In this document: positions 7,420 to 15,305 of the stretch, piece by piece | Position numbering within the stretch: position 1 is the first letter of the stretch | Layout of the letters: every line of letters begins with the position of its first letter | Source of the DNA: Methylovulum sp. | Lineage (GTDB): Bacteria > Pseudomonadota > Gammaproteobacteria > Methylococcales > Methylomonadaceae | Direction of reading: 5' to 3' | NCBI GenBank assembly: GCA_016919605.1 | Contig: JACXTQ010000202.1 | Coordinates: forward strand, 1-32,386 | Length of the DNA: 32,386 nucleotides | Notes under the pieces: model-generated | Database searches by the model: none | What the model saw: only the letters and a program-made list of their open reading frames with translations | Told to the model about the DNA's origin: nothing | Position numbers and translations under genes: made by a program

Positions 7420-8112
7420 TCAACGTTGAAAGATTTGCTCTTCAATCTTAGCCAATTCCCCAATAAACACGCGGAAACTGGGGTCTTTTGCAACTGCCGC
7501 ATCAATGTGTTTTCGCGTCAGAAAAGGGCGGCTAAGATTATCGTAACAGCGATACGTTTTTTCGGGTTTTGGCAAGTTTTCGATTGTTTGCACTGAGTGA
7601 GACAAAGCCTTAAAACAGCCTACAATCTTAGGCTTACTGAGCGATTGTTTATTATAGTGGGCATAAAGCCAGCATTCTAAAGTATGGACGCTAATGGCAA
7701 AGATAATTTTTGCCGATTGTTGCTGGTAAAAACCCTGCTCACCGCTGTCGATGACAGCAATAAACTTGGTGACCACCTTGTCGATTAAGGCTTCGGGAGT
7801 AAGCAGGTTGTTTTTTTCGTCTGAATGGGCGACATCAAAGCCTTTTTCGGGAGCGATATCGGTATCGACCTGAATGATAATGAATTGATGATTAAGCACG
7901 TCGTCACGAAACCGCTGGCTACCCAAATAATGGTTAAGCAATCCTGTCCAACCGCCAATTTCTCCTGCTTTTTGTTTTTGAGTGGTTTCGTCAAAAGGCG
8001 GTTGTAGCCAGGTTATTGCCTCATCCAAGTCTGGATTGCCAAAATATCCGCATAAAATGTTTTCAATCGTGATCTGATCAGTCACGCCTTCACAGGCCAA
8101 GCCAAATAGCAT
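7420..8112 (-). CDS. TOPRIM-like protein, partner of the upstream AAA ATPase
   Basis: The product is 230 residues. The N-terminus LACEGVTDQITIENIL carries a TOPRIM-like glutamate (E8), and a beta-strand ending IIIQVDTDIAPE (D83, D85) resembles the TOPRIM DxD motif. Further segments are IIFAISVHTLECWLYAHY and KNPSFRVFI-like KDPSFRVFIGEL. TOPRIM folds occur in OLD-family nucleases, and AAA-plus-TOPRIM pairs form anti-phage systems such as PARIS (AriA/AriB) and Gabija. The gene begins 4 bp after the ATPase stop, so the two are co-transcribed and probably form a complex. The specific family and activity are inferred, not shown. Confidence 0.6.
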   Translation of the reverse strand: MLFGLACEGVTDQITIENILCGYFGNPDLDEAITWLQPPFDETTQKQKAGEIGGWTGLLNHYLGSQRFRDDVLNHQFIIIQVDTDIAPEKGFDVAHSDEKNNLLTPEALIDKVVTKFIAVIDSGEQGFYQQQSAKIIFAISVHTLECWLYAHYNKQSLSKPKIVGCFKALSHSVQTIENLPKPEKTYRCYDNLSRPFLTRKHIDAAVAKDPSFRVFIGELAKIEEQIFQR

Positions 8113-8116
8113 CGAC

Positions 8117-9418
8117 TTAAAACCCTTTCGGCAAGCCGCCTAAATAGCCGCGCAGGAAGGCTTCTGATAATTTCAAATCTTCACCGCTTGCCGATACGGG
8201 CTTGTCTTTTAAATCTATCCGTTTGAAACGGGTGTGGCCTTGTTTGTTACGCGACACCACCAATAAGCGTTGTTCTTCATCACCCAAATCAATGCCGTCC
8301 AAAATCGCGGGGTTGTGGGTGGTGACAAACACCTGCTTATCGTATTTTTTCGCCAACCGTACCAATTCTTTAATCAGTTTGGTACACAGCTTGGGGTTAA
8401 GCGCGACATCAATATTATCAATTGCGAAAATTTTCGGAGTATCGTCCGACACCATCAGGGCAATATAAAACAGCACAAATAAAAAGCCTTCATTAGCACT
8501 GCGTTGGTCAAAATCGGTGCTTAAATAACGGTCGGTGATGGTGACTTTATCTTCGTGGGATGATAAGCCTTGCGGTATGTCGAGCCTGTCATACCAATCA
8601 AAAAGCTGTAAGGACGTGTGGATTTCTTCGCGCTGTTCGGGTGATTTGCTTTGGATGACTTTTAACAGTTTCAGCAAGCCTTCACCATTAATGCCTAATG
8701 GCTCAATTTGGCCTTCTTTTGTGAAGTTTCTTAGGGCGGTATTTTCAGGGGAATAGATTAGGAAGTTTTTTAGTTGGTCTTGTTTGCTTTCTGTGGAAAC
8801 ACTGTGTTCAAGATATTTTTTGGCATCATCTTCGTTTATATCCAATAATTTTGCAGTCTCAGCTAATATTTTTTTTTTTAAATCATCAAGTGAGTTTTGA
8901 CTACGTAACAGTAAGGATCTCAAAAAGAATTTATCTTTATCTTTATCTTTATCTTTATCCTCAATTTCAGCTTTTGAAACATCATCTTCAAGATTTTGAA
9001 TATCCTGTTCAAATTTTTGAAGTTCACTTGATAACATTGTTTTAATTTCCCAGTCAGAAATTAACTCAGATTCTTGCCATTCCCATTTGGAATAAGGCTG
9101 GTTATCATTTGCTAAAGTATATTTTTCTAATATATCTGGTTTTTGAAAATTTACATCAATTCGTATAGGTTTATTCGATTTTTCCTCTGCATCAGCAAAT
9201 GCCGACCGCATTAATTGCGGCTCAGTTACCCGTATCCCTCTGGATGCCAAAAACTCATTATCCAGTTTATCAGCCGCTGCCGCCCCCGCTAAAGCAATCG
9301 CTTCCAATACATTACTTTTCCCGCAACCGTTTTCGCCGATAAGCACATTAAAACGTCCGACTTCCAACGTCAGGTCAAACAGGGATTTGTAATTGTTGAT
9401 ATGCAGTTGACGGATCAT
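8117..9418 (-). CDS. AAA family ATPase (ABC-type/SMC-like head), AAA + TOPRIM cassette
   Basis: The product is 433 residues. The N-terminal strand IRQLHINNYKSLFDLTLEV is typical of AAA15/AAA21 and OLD-like ATPases. Walker A is GENGCGKS (28-35). A charged insertion around 130-210 is probably coiled coil and carries five DK dipeptides (154-163). A signature-like SANEG lies near 307, Walker B near 331 (FAIDNID, where the usual DE is DN), and the H-loop is TTHNP (366-370). It lies 4 bp upstream of the TOPRIM-like gene. Such ATPases sense infection or hold the nuclease inactive in known defence pairs; that role is inferred here. No good ribosome site precedes the ATG. Confidence 0.75.
   Translation of the reverse strand: MIRQLHINNYKSLFDLTLEVGRFNVLIGENGCGKSNVLEAIALAGAAAADKLDNEFLASRGIRVTEPQLMRSAFADAEEKSNKPIRIDVNFQKPDILEKYTLANDNQPYSKWEWQESELISDWEIKTMLSSELQKFEQDIQNLEDDVSKAEIEDKDKDKDKDKFFLRSLLLRSQNSLDDLKKKILAETAKLLDINEDDAKKYLEHSVSTESKQDQLKNFLIYSPENTALRNFTKEGQIEPLGINGEGLLKLLKVIQSKSPEQREEIHTSLQLFDWYDRLDIPQGLSSHEDKVTITDRYLSTDFDQRSANEGFLFVLFYIALMVSDDTPKIFAIDNIDVALNPKLCTKLIKELVRLAKKYDKQVFVTTHNPAILDGIDLGDEEQRLLVVSRNKQGHTRFKRIDLKDKPVSASGEDLKLSEAFLRGYLGGLPKGF
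8930..8959 (-). repeat. Five tandem hexamers (GATAAA) inside the AAA ATPase gene
   Basis: TTTATC is repeated five times exactly on the plus strand and is read as GATAAA in the gene, giving five Asp-Lys pairs. Slippage would add or remove two residues at a time without a frameshift, in the predicted coiled-coil insertion. Confidence 0.9.
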
Positions 9419-9613
9419 GTGCGGTAGGATTTTCCAGCTGAAAATTAAGGCTTAAATCATAGCATACCCGAAGTGGGTTTGTATAAACGCCTATTTTTGA
9501 TGTTAGCTTAGTGCCATGGGGATGGGGATGTTAATTCGGTGTGAAAAAGTTTTTTAACAAAATTTTTTGCAGAACTAACGCCCTATATTTTCACTGTAAA
9601 ATTAAAGAAGCAT

Positions 9614-9738
9614 CGTCATTCCGGCCGGGATTGCCGGAGCCGTTAGACCGCGTTAGCGAATCCAGATTACAGGGATGTGCACCCATACAGATAGCCTTCC
9701 ATGGCTCATGGATTCCGGCAATCCCTGCCGGAATGACG
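9614..9738. repeat. 125-bp element with 25-bp terminal inverted repeats (MITE/REP-like)
   Basis: The left arm (9614-9638, beginning CGTCATTCCGGC) and the right arm (9714-9738) are inverted copies matching at 24 of 25 positions. They flank an ~75-bp non-coding core. AAGAAG and CTTCTT lie symmetrically outside. The arm motif GTCATTCCGGC...GCCGGAATGAC resembles dispersed palindromic repeats of many proteobacteria. No transposase or obvious target-site duplication is visible. Confidence 0.75.
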
Positions 9739-9782
9739 GCCTCTTCTTAAAAATGTTAAGAAATTTATGCACATCTACTTAT

Positions 9783-9845
9783 TGACCGTAAAGGACACGA
9801 AGTTTTACCGAAACACCTTGGTAAACTTCGTGCCTTTCGCGGTTA
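9783..9845. repeat. Second long imperfect palindrome
   Basis: CACGAAGTTTTACC and GGTAAACTTCGTG form the core arms with one bulge. Pairing extends outward through AAAGG/CCTTT and ACCG/CGGT, about 25 bp per arm around a 10-nt centre. It lies 45 bp from the first element and ~70 bp past the ilvD stop. It could serve as an ilvD 3' structure or be an independent dispersed repeat. Confidence 0.6.
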
Positions 9846-9915
9846 ATGTCTTAAAATTACAGATGATTGAGTAGGATTTTTAGGATTATGGCAATGGGCT
9901 TTTACCCATCCCGTC

Positions 9916-11613
9916 CTAGTTATCCGTAACCGCCCCCAAAGAAGCCGAGTTAACCAGCTTGGCATACTTAGCCAAAACACCACGCGTATAACGGGGGGCG
10001 GGTTGTTGCCACTTGTCCATGCGCCGCGCCATTTCGTGTTCGTTGATGTGCAGGGTCAAGGCGTTGTTTTCGGCATCAATGGTGATGGTGTCGCCGTTTT
10101 CGATGATGGCTAAGGGGCCGCCGACGTAGGCTTCGGGGGTGATGTGGCCGACTACGAAACCGTGGGTGCCGCCGGAAAAACGTCCGTCAGTGATTAAGGC
10201 CACTTCTTTGCCTAAGCCTTTGCCCATGATGGCGGAGGTGGGGGAGAGCATTTCGCGCATCCCTGGGCCGCCTTTGGGGCCTTCGTAACGGATAACAATG
10301 ACATCGCCTTTGACAATATCGCCGTTCAGGATGCTTTGCAGGGCTTGTTCTTCGGCATCAAACACTTTTGCCGTACCCGTAAAGCACAGGCCTTCTTTAC
10401 CAGTGATTTTCGCCACCGCGCCTTCGGGGGCGAGGTTGCCATACAGTACCACCAAGTGGCTGTCTTTTTTGATCGGGTTGCTTAAGTCATGGATCATGTC
10501 TTGACCGTCGGGGTACGGGGCGACTTCGGCGAGGTTTTCCGCCAAGGTTTTGCCGGTGACGGTCAGGCAGTCGCCGTGCAACAGGCCGGCTTCCAGTAAG
10601 ACTTTCATCAACGGTTGGATACCGCCGATTTCAATCAGTTCGGCCATTTGGTAGCGGCCACTGGGTTTTAAGTCCGCCAACAAAGGCACGTGTTTGCCGA
10701 TACGGGTAAAATCGTCCAGAGTGATGTCCACTTTGGCGGCGTTGGCCATAGCTAAGATATGCAGCACGGCGTTGGTGGAGCCGCCGAGGGTGATGACCAC
10801 GGTGATGGCGTTTTCAAAGGCGGCTTTGGTCATGATGTCGCTGGGTTTGATGCCTTTTTTCAGTAATTCCAATACCGCCGCGCCCGCACGTTCGCAGTCT
10901 AGGCGTTTGTCGTTGGAAATGGCGGCTTGTGCCGAGCTGTTAGGTAGACTCATGCCTAGGGCTTCAATGGCGGAGGCCATGGTGTTGGCGGTATACATAC
11001 CGCCGCAAGAACCCGCGCCAGGGATGGCTTTGGCTTCGATTTGTGCCAGTTCGGCATCGTCGATTTTGTTGTTGGCCCGCGCGCCGACCGCTTCAAATAC
11101 GGACACGACATCGAGTTTTTTATCTTTGTGGCAACCGGGCATGATAGTGCCGCCGTAGACGAAAATCGCCGGACGGTTGAGGCGGGAAATGGCGATCATG
11201 CAACCGGGCATGTTTTTGTCGCAGCCACCGATGGCGACCACGCCGTCAAAACCTTGGCAACCGACTACGGTTTCTATGGAGTCGGCGATGACTTCGCGTG
11301 ACACCAGCGAGTATTTCATGCCTTCGGTACCCATTGAGATGCCGTCAGAGATGGTGATAGTGTTAAAAATAACGGCCTTGCCATTGGCGTTGTTGACCCC
11401 TGTCGCCGCATCATCGGCCAGTTTGTTGATGTGCATGTTGCAGGGTGTGACCATGCTCCAGGTGGAGGCAATGCCGATTTGTGGCTTTTTGAAATCATCG
11501 TTGCTAAAGCCGACCGCGTGCAGCATGGCGCGGCTAGGGGCGCGTTCCATGCCGTCCACGACTAAGGAGGAGAAGCTGCGGGTGTTGGGAGAGGTTTCGT
11601 CTGAGTGGGCCAT
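9916..11613 (-). CDS. ilvD: Dihydroxy-acid dehydratase
   Basis: The product is 565 residues. It dehydrates 2,3-dihydroxy-isovalerate and -methylvalerate to the 2-keto acids, the third step of valine and isoleucine synthesis, in the cytoplasm. Diagnostic stretches are TPCNMHINKLA (Cys58), IGGCDKNMPGCMIA (Cys131) and GAGSCGGMYTANTM (Cys203), which supply iron-sulfur cluster ligands, and GGRFSGGTHGF-like DGRFSGGTHGFVVGH near the end. The length matches the short, ~560-residue IlvD type. The ribosome site AAAGGA lies 8 bp before the ATG. It is last of four minus-strand genes after argD, argF and the YgiM-like gene, with a 160-bp gap that may hold its own promoter. Confidence 0.97.
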   Translation of the reverse strand: MAHSDETSPNTRSFSSLVVDGMERAPSRAMLHAVGFSNDDFKKPQIGIASTWSMVTPCNMHINKLADDAATGVNNANGKAVIFNTITISDGISMGTEGMKYSLVSREVIADSIETVVGCQGFDGVVAIGGCDKNMPGCMIAISRLNRPAIFVYGGTIMPGCHKDKKLDVVSVFEAVGARANNKIDDAELAQIEAKAIPGAGSCGGMYTANTMASAIEALGMSLPNSSAQAAISNDKRLDCERAGAAVLELLKKGIKPSDIMTKAAFENAITVVITLGGSTNAVLHILAMANAAKVDITLDDFTRIGKHVPLLADLKPSGRYQMAELIEIGGIQPLMKVLLEAGLLHGDCLTVTGKTLAENLAEVAPYPDGQDMIHDLSNPIKKDSHLVVLYGNLAPEGAVAKITGKEGLCFTGTAKVFDAEEQALQSILNGDIVKGDVIVIRYEGPKGGPGMREMLSPTSAIMGKGLGKEVALITDGRFSGGTHGFVVGHITPEAYVGGPLAIIENGDTITIDAENNALTLHINEHEMARRMDKWQQPAPRYTRGVLAKYAKLVNSASLGAVTDN

Positions 11614-11773
11614 GTAACAATTCCTTTAGGTAGTAGTAAGTGGAATGGGTAAATAAGGGTTTTTGATGCCGTTAAGCGGTTGCGGCTTTGGGATAGGGGG
11701 CGTAGGTAGGGGAAGCGTCAAGGGCCGGTAGGTTTTGGGCCTTACATGATGGTTTTGCCGCTTAGTTTAAATG

Positions 11774-12442
11774 TTAGTACATATCCCAGCTACGTTTGCG
11801 CCGCCAGCCCAGTTTAGGCAAGACAAAGCCTAAGATAACGCTGAAAAAGACTAAGATACCGCCGTATAAAAACCAATCTTGTTCGCTGGTGTTTTTTAGG
11901 CTGGCATTTTCGCGCTCTAATTGTTCGAGTTTGCGCTCGGCATTGACCACGCGCTCTTGCAGTTCGTCACGCTCATTTTTTAATTGGACAACACCTGCCG
12001 CCGATTGTTTTAGCTCGCCCAGTTCCAGTTTTAATTTGTCGCGTTCTAAGGCCAAGGATTTTTCCAGCGACGTGCCGGGGGTGATGGCTTCTTTGGCGAT
12101 TCTCAGCTCGGCTTTTAAGGACAGGTTTTCCGACTGTAAGGATTTGAGGGTTCTTTGGTTGGTTTCTATCTGATCGCGGGCGGGTGGCTCTTTTTGGGTG
12201 TGGCGGGTTTGGATGAAACCCTCGGTGCCATCTTCCATGCGCACGGGGGTAAAGCCGGATTTGGTTTTGGCCCCCGTTACGGTGAGCGGCGTGCCTGTCG
12301 GCAGCAGTTTAATGACTTTCGCGTCATTATCCGGTGCGCTCTTGATCGATAAATTGAGATTGTCTGTGACATACACGGTTTCGGCTTGCGCCAGTCCTGA
12401 GGCAAGCACAATGGTAACAAGCGCAAAGAGTCTTTTGTTCAC
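11774..12442 (-). CDS. YgiM-like TIGR04211 family SH3 domain membrane protein
   Basis: The product is 222 residues from a GTG start with AGGGA upstream. Order of parts: signal peptide (1-20, ending GLAQA); bacterial SH3-type domain (about 22-85: TVYVTDNLNLSIKSAP, LLPTGTPLTV, DGTEGFIQTR); long coiled coil (about 95-190, heptad-like LKSLQSENLSLKAEL, LERDKLKLELGELK); one C-terminal membrane helix (DWFLYGGILVFFSVILGFVL); basic tail. This architecture is TIGR04211/YgiM, probably inner-membrane anchored with the SH3 part in the periplasm. The physiological role is unknown. It lies 43 bp after argF on the same strand. Confidence 0.88.
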   Translation of the reverse strand: MNKRLFALVTIVLASGLAQAETVYVTDNLNLSIKSAPDNDAKVIKLLPTGTPLTVTGAKTKSGFTPVRMEDGTEGFIQTRHTQKEPPARDQIETNQRTLKSLQSENLSLKAELRIAKEAITPGTSLEKSLALERDKLKLELGELKQSAAGVVQLKNERDELQERVVNAERKLEQLERENASLKNTSEQDWFLYGGILVFFSVILGFVLPKLGWRRKRSWDMY

Positions 12443-12461
12443 GGAAAATCCCTACAGTTAG

Positions 12462-12476
12462 CCGTCTAATAGACGG
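12462..12476. other. Small hairpin between argF and the YgiM-like gene
   Basis: CCGTCT and AGACGG flank a 3-nt loop in the 43-bp gap. On the minus strand it is not followed by a T-run, so it is unlikely to terminate fully; it could limit read-through from argF. Confidence 0.25.
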
Positions 12477-12485
12477 ATTTTAACG

Positions 12486-13388
12486 TCATTTGCCACAGAG
12501 AAGAAATTCTAGTAACGCTTTTTGGGCATGTAAGCGGTTTTCGGCTTCTTGAAAAACTACGCTTTGTGGGCCGTCAATCACGTCAGCGCTGACTTCTTCG
12601 CCACGATGGGCGGGCAAACAGTGCATGAACAACGCATCAGGATGTGCCGCCGCCATGACTTTTGCATCCACTTGATAGTTTTTAAAGGCTATTTCGCGTT
12701 GTTTTTGCTCTTCTTCTTGCCCCATGCTCGCCCAGACATCAGTCACCACCAAATCGGCATTTTGGGCAGCGGCGACGGTATCTGGAAAGAATTCCACCCG
12801 CGCACCTGCGGCGGCGACAATGTCAGCGGCGGGTTCGTAACCGACCGGACAGGCAATGTGCAGGGTAAAGTCTAAAATCATGGCCGCGTGGATGTACGAG
12901 TGGCACATATTGTTGCCATCACCGATCCAGGCCACGGTTTTGCCTTGGATGTCGCCGCGCAATTCAAAAAAAGTATGGATGTCGGCCAGTAATTGGCAAG
13001 GGTGTTGCTGGTCAGTCAAGCCGTTAATTACCGGAACGCGGGAATGCTCGGCAAACGTGGTCACGGTTTGGTGTTTGTCGGTGCGCAGCATGATGCAATC
13101 GACCATGCTGGAGATGACTTTAGCACTGTCGCGCAACGGTTCGCCGCGACCTAATTGGGTGTCACGCGGCGACAAAAACAGGGCGCTACCGCCAAAATGG
13201 CTCATCCCCGCTTCAAAGGAAATACGGGTGCGGGTCGATGATTTTTCAAAGATCATCGCCATGACCTGCCCTTTTAAGGGTTGATAATCAACGTCGCGGT
13301 GGTTTTTCAGGGCGATGGCGCGGTGGATGAGGGCGCGTAATTCGTCACTGGAAACATCGAGCAGGCTGATAAAGTGTCTGGGATTCAT
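12486..13388 (-). CDS. argF: Ornithine carbamoyltransferase, anabolic
   Basis: The product is 300 residues. It transfers the carbamoyl group from carbamoyl phosphate to ornithine to make citrulline in arginine synthesis. Motifs: STRTR (51-55, carbamoyl-phosphate binding), HPCQ (129-132), DVWASMGQE (217-225, ornithine binding) and HCLPAHRG (256-263, catalytic Cys257). The length is normal for trimeric bacterial OTCases. The start lies 10 bp after the argD stop, so the two arginine genes form an operon transcribed toward the YgiM-like gene and ilvD. Confidence 0.97.
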   Translation of the reverse strand: MNPRHFISLLDVSSDELRALIHRAIALKNHRDVDYQPLKGQVMAMIFEKSSTRTRISFEAGMSHFGGSALFLSPRDTQLGRGEPLRDSAKVISSMVDCIMLRTDKHQTVTTFAEHSRVPVINGLTDQQHPCQLLADIHTFFELRGDIQGKTVAWIGDGNNMCHSYIHAAMILDFTLHIACPVGYEPAADIVAAAGARVEFFPDTVAAAQNADLVVTDVWASMGQEEEQKQREIAFKNYQVDAKVMAAAHPDALFMHCLPAHRGEEVSADVIDGPQSVVFQEAENRLHAQKALLEFLLCGK

Positions 13389-13398
13389 GAAGGACTAC

Positions 13399-14577
13399 CT
13401 ACAACTGTGCGGTAAACGCTAAGATAAGTGGTGATAAAGTGTCAATAAGCAACTGGATTTGCGCCTCGTCCATAATCAGCGGCGGCAACAGGCGGATGGT
13501 GCGCTCGTTAGTGACGTTGATCAGCAGGCCCGCTTGTAGGGCTTGCCCGACCAATTCCGCGCACGGGCTGTCTAGCTCTATGCCGATCATCATGCCTTTA
13601 TGGCGAATATCAACGATATGGGGTTGGCCTTGCAGGCGTGCGCTGAAGCCTTGGTGGATGGCTTGGCCTTTGCGGGCGGCGGCTTCGATCAAATTATCGG
13701 CATCCAGTGTCGCCAACACCGCCAACGCGGCGCTACAGGCCAAAGGATTGCCGCCAAAAGTCGAGCCGTGGCTGCCAGCGGTCAGTACCTGTGCGGCTTT
13801 GCCCCGTGCTAGACAAGCGCCTATTGGTACGCCGTTGCCCAAGGCTTTGGCCAAGGTACAGACATCCGGCAAGATGGCGTTATGTTGGTAAGCCAAAAAT
13901 TGTCCGGTACGGCCTATGCCGGTCTGGATTTCATCCAGCATGAGCAACAGGTGGTGTTCATCGCACAATGCCCGTAATTGGTTAAGGTAGTCGGCGGCTG
14001 GAATATTTACGCCCCCTTCACCTTGGATAGGTTCTACCAAAATGGCGACAACATTATCGTTTTGGCTAATCGCCTGTTGCACCGCGCCGACATCGTTGTA
14101 AGGCACACGGATAAAGCCTTCGACCAGCGGCGCAAAACCCTGTTGGATTTTGGTGTTGCCAGTCGCGCTTAAGGTCGCCAGCGTCCGTCCGTGGAAACTT
14201 TTTTCCATGACAATAATCATAGGCTTGTCAATTCCTAAGCCATGACCATATTTACGTGCCAGTTTGATCGCCGCCTCATTGGCTTCCGCCCCTGAGTTAC
14301 TGAAAAACACATTGTCCATGCCGCTTTTTTCAATCAGCCTATCCGCCAATTGTTCTTGCACGGCAATACCGTAGATATTGGAGGTATGCAGCAATTTTTG
14401 GCTTTGCTCGCATAAGGCTTTATGGACGGCAGGATGCGCATGGCCTAAGCTGCACACGGCGATGCCGGAGAGTGCATCCAGGTAGCGCTGGTTATGGTTA
14501 TCCCATAACCAAGCACCTTCTCCGCGCTCGAAAGCGACCGCTAAACGTCCGTAAGTTGGCATAATGTGGCTGGTCAT
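13399..14577 (-). CDS. argD: Acetylornithine aminotransferase
   Basis: The product is 392 residues, a class-III PLP aminotransferase. It converts N-acetylglutamate semialdehyde to N-acetylornithine and in many bacteria also serves in lysine synthesis. Motifs: SNSGAEANEAAIKLARKY (PLP phosphate contact), LMLDEIQTGIGRTG (Asp215) and TLAKALGNGVPIG (Schiff-base Lys244). The ATG at 14575 has AGG ~10 bp upstream; a second Met at residue 6 (MPTYGRLAVAF) aligns with the usual family start and is an alternative. It is the first gene of the argD-argF run. Confidence 0.95.
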   Translation of the reverse strand: MTSHIMPTYGRLAVAFERGEGAWLWDNHNQRYLDALSGIAVCSLGHAHPAVHKALCEQSQKLLHTSNIYGIAVQEQLADRLIEKSGMDNVFFSNSGAEANEAAIKLARKYGHGLGIDKPMIIVMEKSFHGRTLATLSATGNTKIQQGFAPLVEGFIRVPYNDVGAVQQAISQNDNVVAILVEPIQGEGGVNIPAADYLNQLRALCDEHHLLLMLDEIQTGIGRTGQFLAYQHNAILPDVCTLAKALGNGVPIGACLARGKAAQVLTAGSHGSTFGGNPLACSAALAVLATLDADNLIEAAARKGQAIHQGFSARLQGQPHIVDIRHKGMMIGIELDSPCAELVGQALQAGLLINVTNERTIRLLPPLIMDEAQIQLLIDTLSPLILAFTAQL

Positions 14578-14699
14578 AAGGTTTGCCTATCCAGAAAACA
14601 AGGGTTGTGTTACCCGATAAAAAAATGGTCGATTATAAGTTTCAATTTACCCCTAAGCAAGAGCTGCTGTTAATATTTGCTTTTTTAAGTGGCGCAATC

Positions 14700-14728
14700 T
14701 TGATAAAATCGCTAGGTATTTGTATTTA
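14700..14728 (+). promoter_or_regulatory. Candidate sigma70 promoter of grxD
   Basis: TTGATA (14700-14705) and TATTTA (14723-14728) are separated by 17 bp. They place transcription start about 20 bp before the grxD ATG. Both boxes deviate from consensus. Confidence 0.4.
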
Positions 14729-14753
14729 TTTAACCTAATGAGTGATGTTTACT

Positions 14754-15077
14754 ATGAACGTGATAGAAAGAATTAAGGATCAGCTTGAGAATAATCCGGT
14801 CGTGTTGTACATGAAAGGCACTCCCGATTTCCCTCAATGCGGTTTTTCCGGGCAAACCGTGCATGTGCTGGATTTGTGCCGGGCGAAATACATGTACGTC
14901 AATATTTTTGAAGACCCCGAATTGCGTGAAGCCTTGAAAGACTATTCAAGCTGGCCAACTTATCCGCAATTGTATGTCAATGGCGAATTGGTCGGCGGTT
15001 GCGACATCGTGGTCGATTTGTATAAAAAAGGCGAATTGGCACCTATGTTGGCGGCGGTTGGCGGCACTGCCGAATAA
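14754..15077 (+). CDS. grxD: Monothiol glutaredoxin, Grx4 family
   Basis: The product is 107 residues from the chosen start (MNVIERIKDQL). The active site CGFS (29-32) follows the family stretch VVLYMKGTPDFPQ. WPTYPQLYVNGELVGGCDIV near the C-terminus is the glutathione-binding TVP-like loop and GG-CD motif. CGFS glutaredoxins bind a [2Fe-2S] cluster with glutathione and BolA proteins and deliver clusters in the cytoplasm. Upstream in-frame starts at 14742 (GTG) and 14745 (ATG) exist, but the family normally begins near the chosen Met. The gene is followed by a strong terminator, so it is monocistronic. Confidence 0.95.
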   Translation: MNVIERIKDQLENNPVVLYMKGTPDFPQCGFSGQTVHVLDLCRAKYMYVNIFEDPELREALKDYSSWPTYPQLYVNGELVGGCDIVVDLYKKGELAPMLAAVGGTAE

Positions 15078-15097
15078 GCTTGCACTTGTTACCCCTT

Positions 15098-15137
15098 AAA
15101 AGCCTGACAAAGCGGCACGCTTTGTCAGGCTTTTTTT
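15098..15137 (+). terminator. Strong rho-independent terminator after grxD
   Basis: AAAAGCCTGACAAAGC and GCTTTGTCAGGCTTTT form a perfect 16-bp stem with a 5-nt loop and a seven-T tail. It begins 20 bp past the grxD stop. Confidence 0.95.
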
Positions 15138-15225
15138 AAGCTAACGGTTGCTGTCAACACTCTGCCGTAACAGCCTGAAAATAAATCCGGTTAACGGGAC
15201 ATACTCGATTAAGATACTATTGGGT

Positions 15226-15231
15226 TATAAT
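15226..15231 (+). promoter_or_regulatory. Consensus -10 box upstream of ispB
   Basis: A perfect TATAAT lies 75 bp before the ispB start. No matching -35 box is present at 16-18 bp, so the promoter may be weak, activator-dependent or spurious. Confidence 0.35.
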
Positions 15232-15305
15232 GCCCTGCTAACCTAGGCCTTTCATAGCCAATACTATGAAATACATCAAAACCTTATACTTATAGCAATC
15301 AATAA

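Larger units (their letters stand above)
9419..9915. other. Intergenic region with two palindromic repeats
   Basis: This is 497 bp between the ends of the ATPase promoter side and the ilvD stop. Two separate inverted-repeat elements occupy much of it (listed individually). The remainder is AT-rich, and the ATPase promoter should lie near 9419-9540. No convincing protein gene is present. Confidence 0.5.

Noticed and set aside
7202..7423. 73-codon minus-strand open frame just after the TOPRIM-like gene
   Set aside because: It begins with TTG, has no ribosome site, is basic and low-complexity, and matches no recognisable family.
10694..11158. 154-codon open frame antisense to ilvD
   Set aside because: Shadow of the strongly supported ilvD frame; Ala/Ser/Met-rich composition typical of antisense frames.
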